From an uncultured Oscillospiraceae bacterium (GTDB lineage: Bacteria; Bacillota; Clostridia; Oscillospirales; Ruminococcaceae), in contig CAUABB010000121.1 of NCBI GenBank assembly GCA_958427155.1, forward strand, positions 1 through 5,260: 5,260 nt of DNA. The letters run 5' to 3'. Below are positions 1 through 5,260 of the stretch, one piece after another; within the stretch, counting starts at the first letter, position 1, and each line of letters starts with the position of its first letter. The position numbers were made by a program, and so were the translations under genes. The notes beneath the pieces are model-generated. The model saw only the letters and a program-made list of their open reading frames with translations, was not told the DNA's origin and did not search any database.

Positions 1-291
1 ACGACAAAAACGAAACGGCATATAGAAGTGAATTACATCTGCATCCTTAAATGCCTCATAATATGCACGATCATCAGGTTTTGCAAATTTCATGCCCTGT
101 GATTCAATCAGCTTTTCAAAAAAGGGAATCTTATGGCTAGGTGCACAAATTTTATGTGGCGCAGGTTCTCCTCCAGCCAAAATTGTTACGCAGTGCCCAA
201 GTTTTCTAAGCTCATGGGCATATCTTCTGGCCGTTACAGTTGTTCCATTGTTTCCGTCATCAAACTGGTCTACAACCAGAACAATATTCAC
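1..291 (-). CDS. Glycosyltransferase family 4-like protein, N-terminal part (runs off left edge)
   Basis: Only the first 97 codons are present; the frame is open to the left edge. The start is a GTG at 291-289, chosen because a near-perfect AGGAGGG Shine-Dalgarno (301-307) lies 9 bases upstream and the protein homology starts there. The N-terminus reads (M)NIVLVVDQFDDGNNGTT, followed by ARRYAHELRKLGH and a hydrophobic VTIL strand. This is the first beta-alpha-beta of a Rossmann-type GT-B fold, with the glycine/asparagine loop seen in GT4 enzymes that glycosylate lipids or envelope polymers. A later segment, ADVIHFYMPF, resembles the 'D-hydrophobic-H' strand of the same family. Donor and acceptor cannot be read because the nucleotide-sugar-binding C-terminal half is missing. 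The enzyme would act at the cytoplasmic face of the membrane. It lies 45 bp downstream of the CmpB-family gene and is probably in one operon with it. Family assignment is recognised from motif pattern, not a search. Confidence 0.82.
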   Translation of the reverse strand, partial: MNIVLVVDQFDDGNNGTTVTARRYAHELRKLGHCVTILAGGEPAPHKICAPSHKIPFFEKLIESQGMKFAKPDDRAYYEAFKDADVIHFYMPFRFCR

Positions 292-300
292 CTTGAACCA

Positions 301-307
301 CCCTCCT
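301..307 (-). promoter_or_regulatory. Ribosome binding site fixing a GTG start
   Basis: AGGAGGG on the minus strand, 9 bases before the GTG at 291. No in-frame ATG lies close by, so this site is what supports the non-ATG start of the glycosyltransferase. Confidence 0.75.
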
Positions 308-336
308 TTACTACCAGACACTGCAGACGCCTTTTT

Positions 337-1053
337 CTATCTTTTTTTATTGCTGTTTCGGCGTTTATTCAAATGCTCCTGCATTTCCTGCAGCGCTTCC
401 TGAAACCGAAATGACTTCATATTTGGAAACGCCTTGAACAATCGGCCACGAACTGAAGAAAACCGCTCTTCTCCAATTCGACGCACCTCGGAACGAATTG
501 CTGCAAGCTGTTCAAGTTCAAGCTGACGCCTGCCCGCTTCCTGATTGATCCGTATCAAAGCCACTACCGAAATGGCTAGATCTACAATAAAATACAATGT
601 CAAAACCACAATTAATAGAATTCCAAGCCATTCTGGCATCAAAGTAAAAAAACGTAAAACTTCAGGATGGATGATCTTTACCACCAAAACGGAAAGGAGA
701 CCAAAAAGCAAGGAATTGCGCAGACAAACTCTACCATTCAAATTCCATTTTCTCCCTGAATAATCCCAGAGTGACAGATGGAACAGCTTCTCTAGAAGAA
801 AGCTCGTAACATATTCTACCGCACTGGTCACCACAACACTTAACAGGAACAGCGCCAACAGATCATCTGCATAGCGCCCAAACAAATTCAAAATCAACAG
901 AGCGCCAAAACCATAAATTGGGCAAAACGGTCCATTTAAAAAACCACGGTTAATAAATTTCCGTTGGGCAATAGAACAAAAAATCGTTTCACAAAACCAA
1001 CCCAAAAAACTATAAAGGACAAAACATCCAAACTGTGTAAAAAAAACAACCAT
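337..1053 (-). CDS. CmpB-family (putative ABC-transporter type IV) integral membrane protein
   Basis: 238 residues with about five predicted membrane segments (roughly 4-24, 44-58, 64-84, 113-128 and 141-168), then a charged, probably cytoplasmic helical tail (168-238) ending in RRNSNKKR. The conserved blocks I recognise as the CmpB / 'putative ABC-transporter type IV' family are FLGWFCETIF (16-25), NRGFLNGPFCPIYGFGAL (35-52), and the VEY...LEKLFH...WDYSGRKWNLNGRVCL block (79-111). The family's function is not firmly established. No ATP-binding domain is visible here, so active transport should not be assumed. The ATG at 1053 follows a GGGGGA-type binding site five bases upstream; an ATG slightly further upstream is out of frame. 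It lies between the small membrane protein gene (115 bp upstream) and the GT4 gene (45 bp downstream), which suggests a role in the envelope or in lipid or polymer glycosylation, but that is inference from context. Confidence 0.85.
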   Translation of the reverse strand: MVVFFTQFGCFVLYSFLGWFCETIFCSIAQRKFINRGFLNGPFCPIYGFGALLILNLFGRYADDLLALFLLSVVVTSAVEYVTSFLLEKLFHLSLWDYSGRKWNLNGRVCLRNSLLFGLLSVLVVKIIHPEVLRFFTLMPEWLGILLIVVLTLYFIVDLAISVVALIRINQEAGRRQLELEQLAAIRSEVRRIGEERFSSVRGRLFKAFPNMKSFRFQEALQEMQEHLNKRRNSNKKR

Positions 1054-1168
1054 GTTTTATCCCCCATTAGTTTAAAACCGCACTTTATCCTTTTTCTCCC
1101 AAGCTTTAGCAGAATAAACCAAACATTTCTGACAATAGTATCTTTTCGCTTATCGAATAAAAGCTCAA

Positions 1169-1405
1169 TTAATTTTCTGAGGCTTTCGCTTCTTTTTTCT
1201 CTTTTCTTCGCTTGACGAAAGCAATGATCCTACGAATGATATTGACCAACAACGGAACCAAAGTGGCAGCGATAATAACAAACGCCGCGCCATTGAGCCA
1301 GGTAAGCTTTGTTATATCCACCTCAAACAGATAGAGGACAGAGAGAGCGACTAAACCAATAAAAACCCAAGATTCCCTCACAGAATCCTTTGATGTATTT
1401 TTCAT
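1169..1405 (-). CDS. Small two-segment membrane protein of unknown function
   Basis: 78 residues. I chose the ATG at 1405 rather than the upstream ATG at 1453: a GGAGG core (1413-1417) sits 7 bases before 1405, and a good -10 element (1432-1437) lies inside the longer version, so the longer form could not be translated from that transcript. The protein has a short polar N-terminus, a first membrane segment at about 13-29 (starting WVFIGLVALSVLYLF), a short loop with LTWLNG, a second segment at about 38-58 (AAFVIIAATLVPLLVNII), and a very basic tail (RRIIAFVKRRKEKKEAKASEN). By the positive-inside rule both ends are cytoplasmic. No catalytic motif is visible and I do not recognise a named family. 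It is the first gene of the leftward cluster. Strong start signals and a membrane-protein composition argue that it is real. Confidence 0.75.
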   Translation of the reverse strand: MKNTSKDSVRESWVFIGLVALSVLYLFEVDITKLTWLNGAAFVIIAATLVPLLVNIIRRIIAFVKRRKEKKEAKASEN

Positions 1406-1431
1406 ATGACCCCCTCCAATCGTAATATCTA

Positions 1432-1440
1432 ATTTTATCA
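1432..1440 (-). promoter_or_regulatory. Extended -10 promoter of the small membrane protein gene
   Basis: The minus strand reads TGATAAAAT: an extended TG plus a -10 hexamer TAAAAT that matches TATAAT at five of six positions. No good -35 is found at 17 bp, but a TTGATA (1459-1464) lies 21 bp upstream. Transcription would start near 1425, giving a leader of about 20 bases that contains the ribosome binding site. Confidence 0.5.
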
Positions 1441-1462
1441 CAAAAAGCGACACAAAAATATC

Positions 1463-1482
1463 AATATTTATTTATAAATATT
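1463..1482. repeat. Perfect 9-bp AT-only palindrome in the divergent intergenic region
   Basis: AATATTTAT, two T bases, then ATAAATATT: a perfect inverted repeat. It is centred between the divergent promoters of the small membrane protein (-10 near 1435) and the AraC regulator (-10 near 1511). That is a suitable place for an operator or a curved, easily melted upstream element. Its pure A/T composition in an AT-rich stretch means chance is a real alternative. Confidence 0.45.
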
Positions 1483-1508
1483 AAAATTTATTGAATTTTA
1501 TTTTCTTT

Positions 1509-1514
1509 TATGAT
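1509..1514 (+). promoter_or_regulatory. Possible -10 element of the AraC-family regulator gene
   Basis: TATGAT matches the TATAAT consensus at five of six positions, and a transcript start near 1521 would leave a leader of about 20 bases. The -35 region is poor: TTTATT at 1487-1492 with 16-bp spacing. It may depend on an activator. The surrounding A/T richness makes chance matches common. Confidence 0.35.
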
Positions 1515-1539
1515 ATTGTTGCCTATATGAGGTGATATT

Positions 1540-2766
1540 ATGGCAGAAGTTTTCTCTCTTTTTAAAACGGGTACTAAATTACTAAATCTGTTCTATGACT
1601 ATAATCGAGTTCCTATACGATTAACAGACAGCGCGCTTCACATCCTTTATTGCAGTGCTATGTCATTCGAGATCATTGACTTGAAAGAAGCTGTTTATCA
1701 ACCGTTTTTCTGTTCGAAAGATTCATTCCCCATTTTGCACAGTTTAAATTCACTAGAACTGATGGCATGTTTTCCTTTTGAGTATCAAAAAATTCAATAT
1801 TACTTGGTTATTGGTCCGGTACTACTAAGTCCATCTTACTCAGAGGAAACATTTCAGTCTCTTCGCTTTTTCCCAAATTTGGAGAAGGAAGAACTAAAAA
1901 AACTGATCCACTGCACACCTGTTGTTGGGATCGACTCCTTTACAGGACTTGTACGGTTACTTTATACCATTTTTACTGGAACAGAAATTTCTTCCATGGA
2001 GTTAGTCGAACGCAATACAGGAATTAACTCTTTCAGCAGCATTTCCCGTGCGTTGAGCGACTCGGTTTTTGAGCAAAGAGAAAACGCTACCGATCATACT
2101 GTGTATGCACAGGAACTTTTTTTGCTTAATTCCGTCAAAACCGGAGACATGGAGAGTCTGGAATATTTATCTGAAACCATTCTCCTGCAAAATAATACTC
2201 GTCTTTCAGGCGATCCTCTTCGTCAGGCAATCTATCAGTTTATCAGTTCTATTACTATGGTCACAAAAACTGCCATAGAGGGAGGTCTGGATAAAGAACT
2301 GGCCTTTAATATGTATGAGATTTATATCCAGAAAGCAGATCAATGTAAGACTCCTTTGGAAATTTCGCTTCTTTTTTACGCGGCAGTTACCGACTTTATC
2401 TCTCATATTCGCAGTATACAGAGTAAAAATAGCTATTCCAACCATGTTATTTTGTGTCTGGATTATATATCCCGGCACCTTCACGAATCAATTACCCTGG
2501 ATGATCTTTCTACAGAAACCGGACTAAGTAGCGCTTATCTCTCCGTTCTGTTTAAAAAAGAGACGGGACTCCCTCTCTCTGATTTTATTCAGCTGCAGAG
2601 GATTGAAGAAGCAAAAAATCTTTTGCGCTTCTCAGAATACAGGATTGCTGAAATCAGCTCCTACCTTACGTTCAGTTCTCAAAGCTATTTTACCAGTGTT
2701 TTTAAACGCCATACGGGAATGACGCCTAAAAAATACCGAAAAACTTATTACCGAAAAAGCTGGTAA
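1540..2766 (+). CDS. AraC-family transcriptional regulator, complete, with long N-terminal sensing half
   Basis: 408 residues. The start at 1540 is supported by GAGGTG (1529-1534) five bases upstream. The C-terminus (about 302-401) is a clear AraC/XylS DNA-binding domain. The first helix-turn-helix is ITLDDLSTETGLSSAYLSVL at about 318-337, followed by FKKETG. The second is at about 367-392 (IAEISSYLTFSSQSYFTSVF) and ends in the family signature KRHTGMTPKKYRK. The middle (about 190-300) is helical and carries LRQ...AIEGGL...YEIYIQKAD, a pattern I associate with a clostridial AraC subgroup. The N-terminus (1-185) is not an obvious cupin; it contains IGPVLLSPSYSEE (91-103), also typical of that subgroup, and probably senses a ligand. 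No signal peptide or membrane segment is visible, so it should be cytoplasmic. It is divergent from the membrane cluster and convergent with the GH31 gene. Its targets and ligand cannot be read from the sequence. Confidence 0.93.
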   Translation: MAEVFSLFKTGTKLLNLFYDYNRVPIRLTDSALHILYCSAMSFEIIDLKEAVYQPFFCSKDSFPILHSLNSLELMACFPFEYQKIQYYLVIGPVLLSPSYSEETFQSLRFFPNLEKEELKKLIHCTPVVGIDSFTGLVRLLYTIFTGTEISSMELVERNTGINSFSSISRALSDSVFEQRENATDHTVYAQELFLLNSVKTGDMESLEYLSETILLQNNTRLSGDPLRQAIYQFISSITMVTKTAIEGGLDKELAFNMYEIYIQKADQCKTPLEISLLFYAAVTDFISHIRSIQSKNSYSNHVILCLDYISRHLHESITLDDLSTETGLSSAYLSVLFKKETGLPLSDFIQLQRIEEAKNLLRFSEYRIAEISSYLTFSSQSYFTSVFKRHTGMTPKKYRKTYYRKSW

Positions 2767-2821
2767 CTTTCGAAAACAAGGTGTTCATATGATGCAGGAA
2801 GCCATGTAACATGTAATATGA

Positions 2822-2850
2822 CAAAAGGCGCGGAAATTCCGCGCCTTTTG
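2822..2850. terminator. Bidirectional intrinsic terminator between convergent genes
   Basis: A perfect 14-bp inverted repeat around a single central base: CAAAAGGCGCGGAA, A, TTCCGCGCCTTTTG. The GC-rich core GGCGCGG pairs with CCGCGCC, and A/T flanks supply a T run after the stem on either strand. The hairpin begins 55 bp after the AraC stop and 9 bp after the GH31 stop, so it can end both transcripts. On the plus strand the T run continues loosely (TTTTGAATTTT). Confidence 0.9.
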
Positions 2851-2859
2851 AATTTTAAC

Positions 2860-4896
2860 TTATTCGCGAATCAAATTTAAAACTTCCGCGCCTTCTTTTA
2901 CAAAAAGAGGTATAGTTTCAAGCGGAGCGTCAACCGTTACAGTCTGTCCACCTTCATATACTTTTCCGGTTTCTACTTCAACCCATTTTATTCCCGACGG
3001 CAGATAAACGTCTTTTGTACGGTCTCCTGCATTGAGAACCGGGGCAACCAGAATGTCAGAGCCGAAGAGATACTCCTCGCTGATCTCCCATGCGGCCTGA
3101 TCAGCTGAGAAATCATAAAAAATCGGACGGATAACCGGCGTTCCTTTTTCATGAGCTGCCTTCATTGCCTGCGCGATATACGGCTTGAGACGATACCGCA
3201 TCCGGATATATTTCGTCATACTCTTTTCCGCTTCCGGTCCATAGCTCCATACTTCATTATCCGCACCGGTTTGTGGGCAGAATCCGCCGCCAGACGCCTT
3301 GAGCATCGGCTTATCGTGCGGGTCACGGTCACCGTGAAGACGCATGACCGGACAGAACGCCCCAAACTGGAACCAGCGGGTAATCAGTTCCCGGAAATTC
3401 TCGTCATGAATATTTCCGCCGTGGAACCCGCCGATATCGGCAGTCCACCAAGTAATTCCGGCCAATCCCATATTGAGCCCCGCCATCAACTGATAACGGA
3501 ATGCCTCAAAGGTGGAAGGAACATCCCCCGACCAGGCCAAAGCACCATATTTCTGAGAACCAGCCCAAGCACAACGGATCAAATTGATAATTTCTTCTCG
3601 GCCTTCGGCTTTCATTCCGTCATAAAACGCCTTTGCATAACCAACGGGATAGGAATTGGCTACTTCCAAAGCAGCGCCTTTATGATAACGATAGTTCTCA
3701 AAATCAACAGCCGTGTACTCCGGTTCAGCCTCGTCCAGCCAAAAGAGAGTAACCCCTCTGTCTAAGTAATTTTTCTTACAGGTCTTCCAGATGAACTTCT
3801 GCGCTTCTGGATTTGTAGCGTCAAAAAAGCCTTCTGCTCCAAAACAATCCATTGTAAAATTGATCCCGTGATCAACTCGAACAAGTAGATCATGGTCTTT
3901 CATATAGTCATAGTTTTCACTCGCTTTATCAACCGTAGGCCAAACTGACGTCATCAGTTTCATTCCCATGGAATCTAACTCCTTGATCATCCCTTCCGGA
4001 TCGGGCCAAAACGCAGAGTCAAATTTCCAATCTCCCTGATTTGGCCAGTGGAAGAAGTCGACAACAATAACGTCAACCGGAATGCCGCGCTTATGATACT
4101 CTCTAGCAACTTCAAGCAGCTCCTCCTGCGTCTGATAACGCAGCTTGCACTGCCAGAATCCCATTCCATAATCCGGCATCATTGGAACCGTTCCGGTTAC
4201 TTTTGCATAATTTTCTTCAATTTCTGACGGAGTATCCCCTGCGGTAATCCAATAGTCAAACTGTTTAGAGGATTTTACTTTCCATTCGGTCACATTTTTG
4301 CCGAACGTTACTGTTCCAACGGCGGGATTATTCCAGAGGAAACCATACCCCTTGTTGGAAATATAAAATGGTACACTTGCCTGTGTATTGCGGTGGGCAA
4401 GTTCCAAAATACATCCCTTTTGGTTTAAATACGGATGCTGATACTGCCCCATCCCAAAAATTTTCTCCTCCGGGTCAGCGTCAAAACTCATAGTCAGTTC
4501 AAAATTATCGCTTGGGGTTCCTTTATATTCGCGGGCTGGACGTTTAATATTGGTAATGGTGTTTAAATATTTAGAATAATCCACCCCATGAGACCAGGTA
4601 CGGTAATACTCGTTAAGAATCAGTTCTCCCTTCTGGTTAAAAAACTGAATTCTCCCGTATTCGGTTACCTCTGCCGTAATCTTACCATTCTTTATAACTG
4701 CCCCACCATCTTCAGTCAGGGTGATCTGCGCTTCAGCATTTACTGGCATCGTCAGCGCCCAGTCCTCTTTCGTAAAAAAGTTATTCTGGGTTGCCCGCAC
4801 TCTGAACGCGTTTTCCCCCCAAGGCATAATCCAAAGAGTTTCATAGCCCCTCTTAAATAGCAGGGAACCATTTTCCACCTTGAAAAATTTGTCCAT
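2860..4896 (-). CDS. Glycoside hydrolase family 31 alpha-glycosidase (alpha-xylosidase/alpha-glucosidase type)
   Basis: 678 residues. The start is the ATG at 4896, not the one at 4920, because AGGAGG (4904-4909) lies 7 bases before it. The layout is that of GH31: an N-terminal beta-sandwich (about 1-235), a catalytic (beta/alpha)8 barrel (about 240-575) and C-terminal beta domains (about 585-678). The barrel shows VDFFHW (279-284), GDWKFD...FWPDP (288-300), the nucleophile motif WLDEAEPE (386-393) with Asp388, WSGD (455-458) with probable acid/base Asp458, WWTADIGGF (483-491) and RLHGDRDP (519-526). GH31 enzymes are retaining and release alpha-linked glucose, xylose or related sugars from non-reducing ends. 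The WLDxxEP form recalls alpha-xylosidase-type members, and Phe282 may align with the Phe of E. coli YicI, but substrate is unproven. No signal peptide is visible, so it probably acts on imported oligosaccharides in the cytoplasm. It is divergent from a partial AraC-like regulator, the likely local controller. No transporter gene lies in view. Confidence 0.95.
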   Translation of the reverse strand: MDKFFKVENGSLLFKRGYETLWIMPWGENAFRVRATQNNFFTKEDWALTMPVNAEAQITLTEDGGAVIKNGKITAEVTEYGRIQFFNQKGELILNEYYRTWSHGVDYSKYLNTITNIKRPAREYKGTPSDNFELTMSFDADPEEKIFGMGQYQHPYLNQKGCILELAHRNTQASVPFYISNKGYGFLWNNPAVGTVTFGKNVTEWKVKSSKQFDYWITAGDTPSEIEENYAKVTGTVPMMPDYGMGFWQCKLRYQTQEELLEVAREYHKRGIPVDVIVVDFFHWPNQGDWKFDSAFWPDPEGMIKELDSMGMKLMTSVWPTVDKASENYDYMKDHDLLVRVDHGINFTMDCFGAEGFFDATNPEAQKFIWKTCKKNYLDRGVTLFWLDEAEPEYTAVDFENYRYHKGAALEVANSYPVGYAKAFYDGMKAEGREEIINLIRCAWAGSQKYGALAWSGDVPSTFEAFRYQLMAGLNMGLAGITWWTADIGGFHGGNIHDENFRELITRWFQFGAFCPVMRLHGDRDPHDKPMLKASGGGFCPQTGADNEVWSYGPEAEKSMTKYIRMRYRLKPYIAQAMKAAHEKGTPVIRPIFYDFSADQAAWEISEEYLFGSDILVAPVLNAGDRTKDVYLPSGIKWVEVETGKVYEGGQTVTVDAPLETIPLFVKEGAEVLNLIRE

Positions 4897-4903
4897 CTTT
4901 CTT

Positions 4904-4909
4904 CCTCCT
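4904..4909 (-). promoter_or_regulatory. Ribosome binding site deciding the GH31 start
   Basis: AGGAGG on the minus strand, 7 bases before the ATG at 4896. The in-frame ATG at 4920 has no comparable site, and this sequence would fall inside its coding region, so the shorter 678-residue form is preferred. Confidence 0.8.
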
Positions 4910-4941
4910 GTTTCCGGCATCCAGCCAGTTTTGTCACCTGT

Positions 4942-4970
4942 ATTATAAATCAGCTATTGCAAATACAAAA
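4942..4970 (-). promoter_or_regulatory. Likely promoter of the GH31 gene
   Basis: A perfect -10 hexamer TATAAT (4942-4947, minus strand) with a weak -35 TTTTGT (4965-4970) at 17-bp spacing. The transcript would start near 4935, about 39 bases before the ATG. The poor -35 fits a promoter that needs an activator such as an AraC-type protein. A second candidate lies further upstream: TTGTTT (5002-5007), 16 bp, TATTAT (4980-4985). Confidence 0.5.
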
Positions 4971-5043
4971 TAAACATTTATAATATTATTTATACAAAAT
5001 GAAACAACCTTATTCTATTTTTAAACTATAACCGCTAAAATAC

Positions 5044-5072
5044 TAAACTGTGATCTGTTTTAAAGCTATACT
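5044..5072 (+). promoter_or_regulatory. Possible promoter of the right-hand AraC-like gene
   Basis: TATACT (5067-5072) matches the -10 consensus at five of six positions, with a weak TAAACT (5044-5049) at 17 bp. The transcript would start near 5079, about 31 bases before the ATG at 5110. The three CTGT motifs in 5048-5076 overlap it. Confidence 0.4.
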
Positions 5073-5109
5073 GTTTATCCACATTGACTATCTAAAAGGA
5101 GCTTTTTAA

Positions 5110-5260
5110 ATGGAATACTGCCTGAGTCTATCGCGTCTTTCTTCTGTACTGATGGCAGGCCACTCTGTCTGTCCGGAAGGTTGGAGCTTAACGGGACGTA
5201 TCTTGGAAGAAACTGAAATTATCGTAGTTTATGAAGGGATGCTCCGCTGTGTGGTAGGCG
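5110..5260 (+). CDS. AraC-family-like regulator, N-terminal cupin part (runs off right edge)
   Basis: The first 50 codons are present and the frame is open to the edge. The ATG at 5110 is supported by AAGGAG (5096-5101) 8 bases upstream. The translated segment includes AGHSVCPEGWSLTGRILEE followed by TEIIVVYEGMLRCVVG. A His near the start, Gly-Trp, an Arg before an acidic stretch, then a hydrophobic strand and 'EG' turn is the pattern of the N-terminal cupin (sugar-binding) domain of many AraC regulators. The DNA-binding domain lies beyond the window, so the family call rests on the N-terminus and on context: it is divergent from a sugar hydrolase gene, a common arrangement for an AraC activator and its target. 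Another cupin protein is possible. Confidence 0.68.
   Translation, partial: MEYCLSLSRLSSVLMAGHSVCPEGWSLTGRILEETEIIVVYEGMLRCVVG

Noticed and set aside
92..414. Two overlapping plus-strand open frames at the left end
   Set aside because: They are antisense to the glycosyltransferase start and the end of the CmpB-family gene. Their translations are low-complexity and resemble no family.
1130..1135. TTGTCA (minus strand) as a -35 for a separate CmpB-family promoter
   Set aside because: The sequence 16-18 bp downstream (around CTGCTAA) is a poor -10, so an independent promoter in this 115-bp gap is possible but not supported.
964..1215. 83-codon plus-strand open frame
   Set aside because: It overlaps the start of the CmpB-family gene and the end of the small membrane protein gene in antisense, has no ribosome binding site, and its composition is that of reversed AT-rich DNA.
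1406..1453. Upstream 16-codon extension of the small membrane protein
   Set aside because: No ribosome binding site precedes the ATG at 1453, and the likely -10 and ribosome binding site of the shorter form lie within this stretch.
3151..3765. 204-codon open frame on the plus strand
   Set aside because: It lies wholly antisense inside the GH31 gene, whose protein is well conserved in motif and length. No ribosome binding site or recognisable domain was seen.
5027..5040. Catabolite-repression (cre)-like sequence TATAACCGCTAAAA
   Set aside because: The central AACCGCT part fits, but the outer TG and CA positions of the cre consensus are both broken. Too weak to call.

Overview
The window looks like an ordinary chromosomal segment of a low-to-moderate GC Bacillota (Clostridia) bacterium, perhaps a gut Oscillospiraceae or Lachnospiraceae relative. 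This rests on strong AGGAGG-type ribosome binding sites before almost every gene, AT-rich promoter regions, a CmpB-family membrane protein and AraC regulators of the type common in Clostridia. The genus cannot be fixed from the sequence. I see no rRNA, tRNA, CRISPR array, insertion sequence, phage gene or attachment site.

Left block (1-1405, minus strand): a probable three-gene envelope cluster read right to left. It holds a 78-residue protein with two membrane segments (1405-1169), a five-segment CmpB-family membrane protein (1053-337), and the N-terminal 97 codons of a GT4-type glycosyltransferase that starts at a GTG and runs off the left edge (291-1). The first gene has a good extended -10 promoter. 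The last two are 45 bp apart and probably cotranscribed. The glycosyltransferase is easy to miss because its reading frame leaves the window without a stop.

Middle block (1406-2766): a short AT-rich divergent region with a perfect 9-bp palindrome, then a 408-residue AraC-family regulator on the plus strand. The regulator has a two-helix-turn-helix C-terminus and a long N-terminal sensing half.

Right block (2767-5260): a bidirectional terminator hairpin (2822-2850) separates the regulator from a convergent GH31 alpha-glycosidase (4896-2860, 678 residues, probably cytoplasmic, catalytic Asp388 and Asp458). Beyond its promoter region (4897-5109) lies the start of a second AraC-like regulator on the plus strand, cut by the right edge. 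A sugar hydrolase divergent from an AraC-type cupin regulator is a classic local control arrangement: the partial regulator probably senses an alpha-linked sugar and controls the GH31 gene. The role of the first, complete AraC regulator is less clear. It could act on its divergent membrane cluster, on the GH31 locus, or elsewhere.

I did not find a convincing undescribed system. The most open points are the CmpB-like protein beside a glycosyltransferase, the small two-segment membrane protein, and the substrate of the GH31 enzyme.
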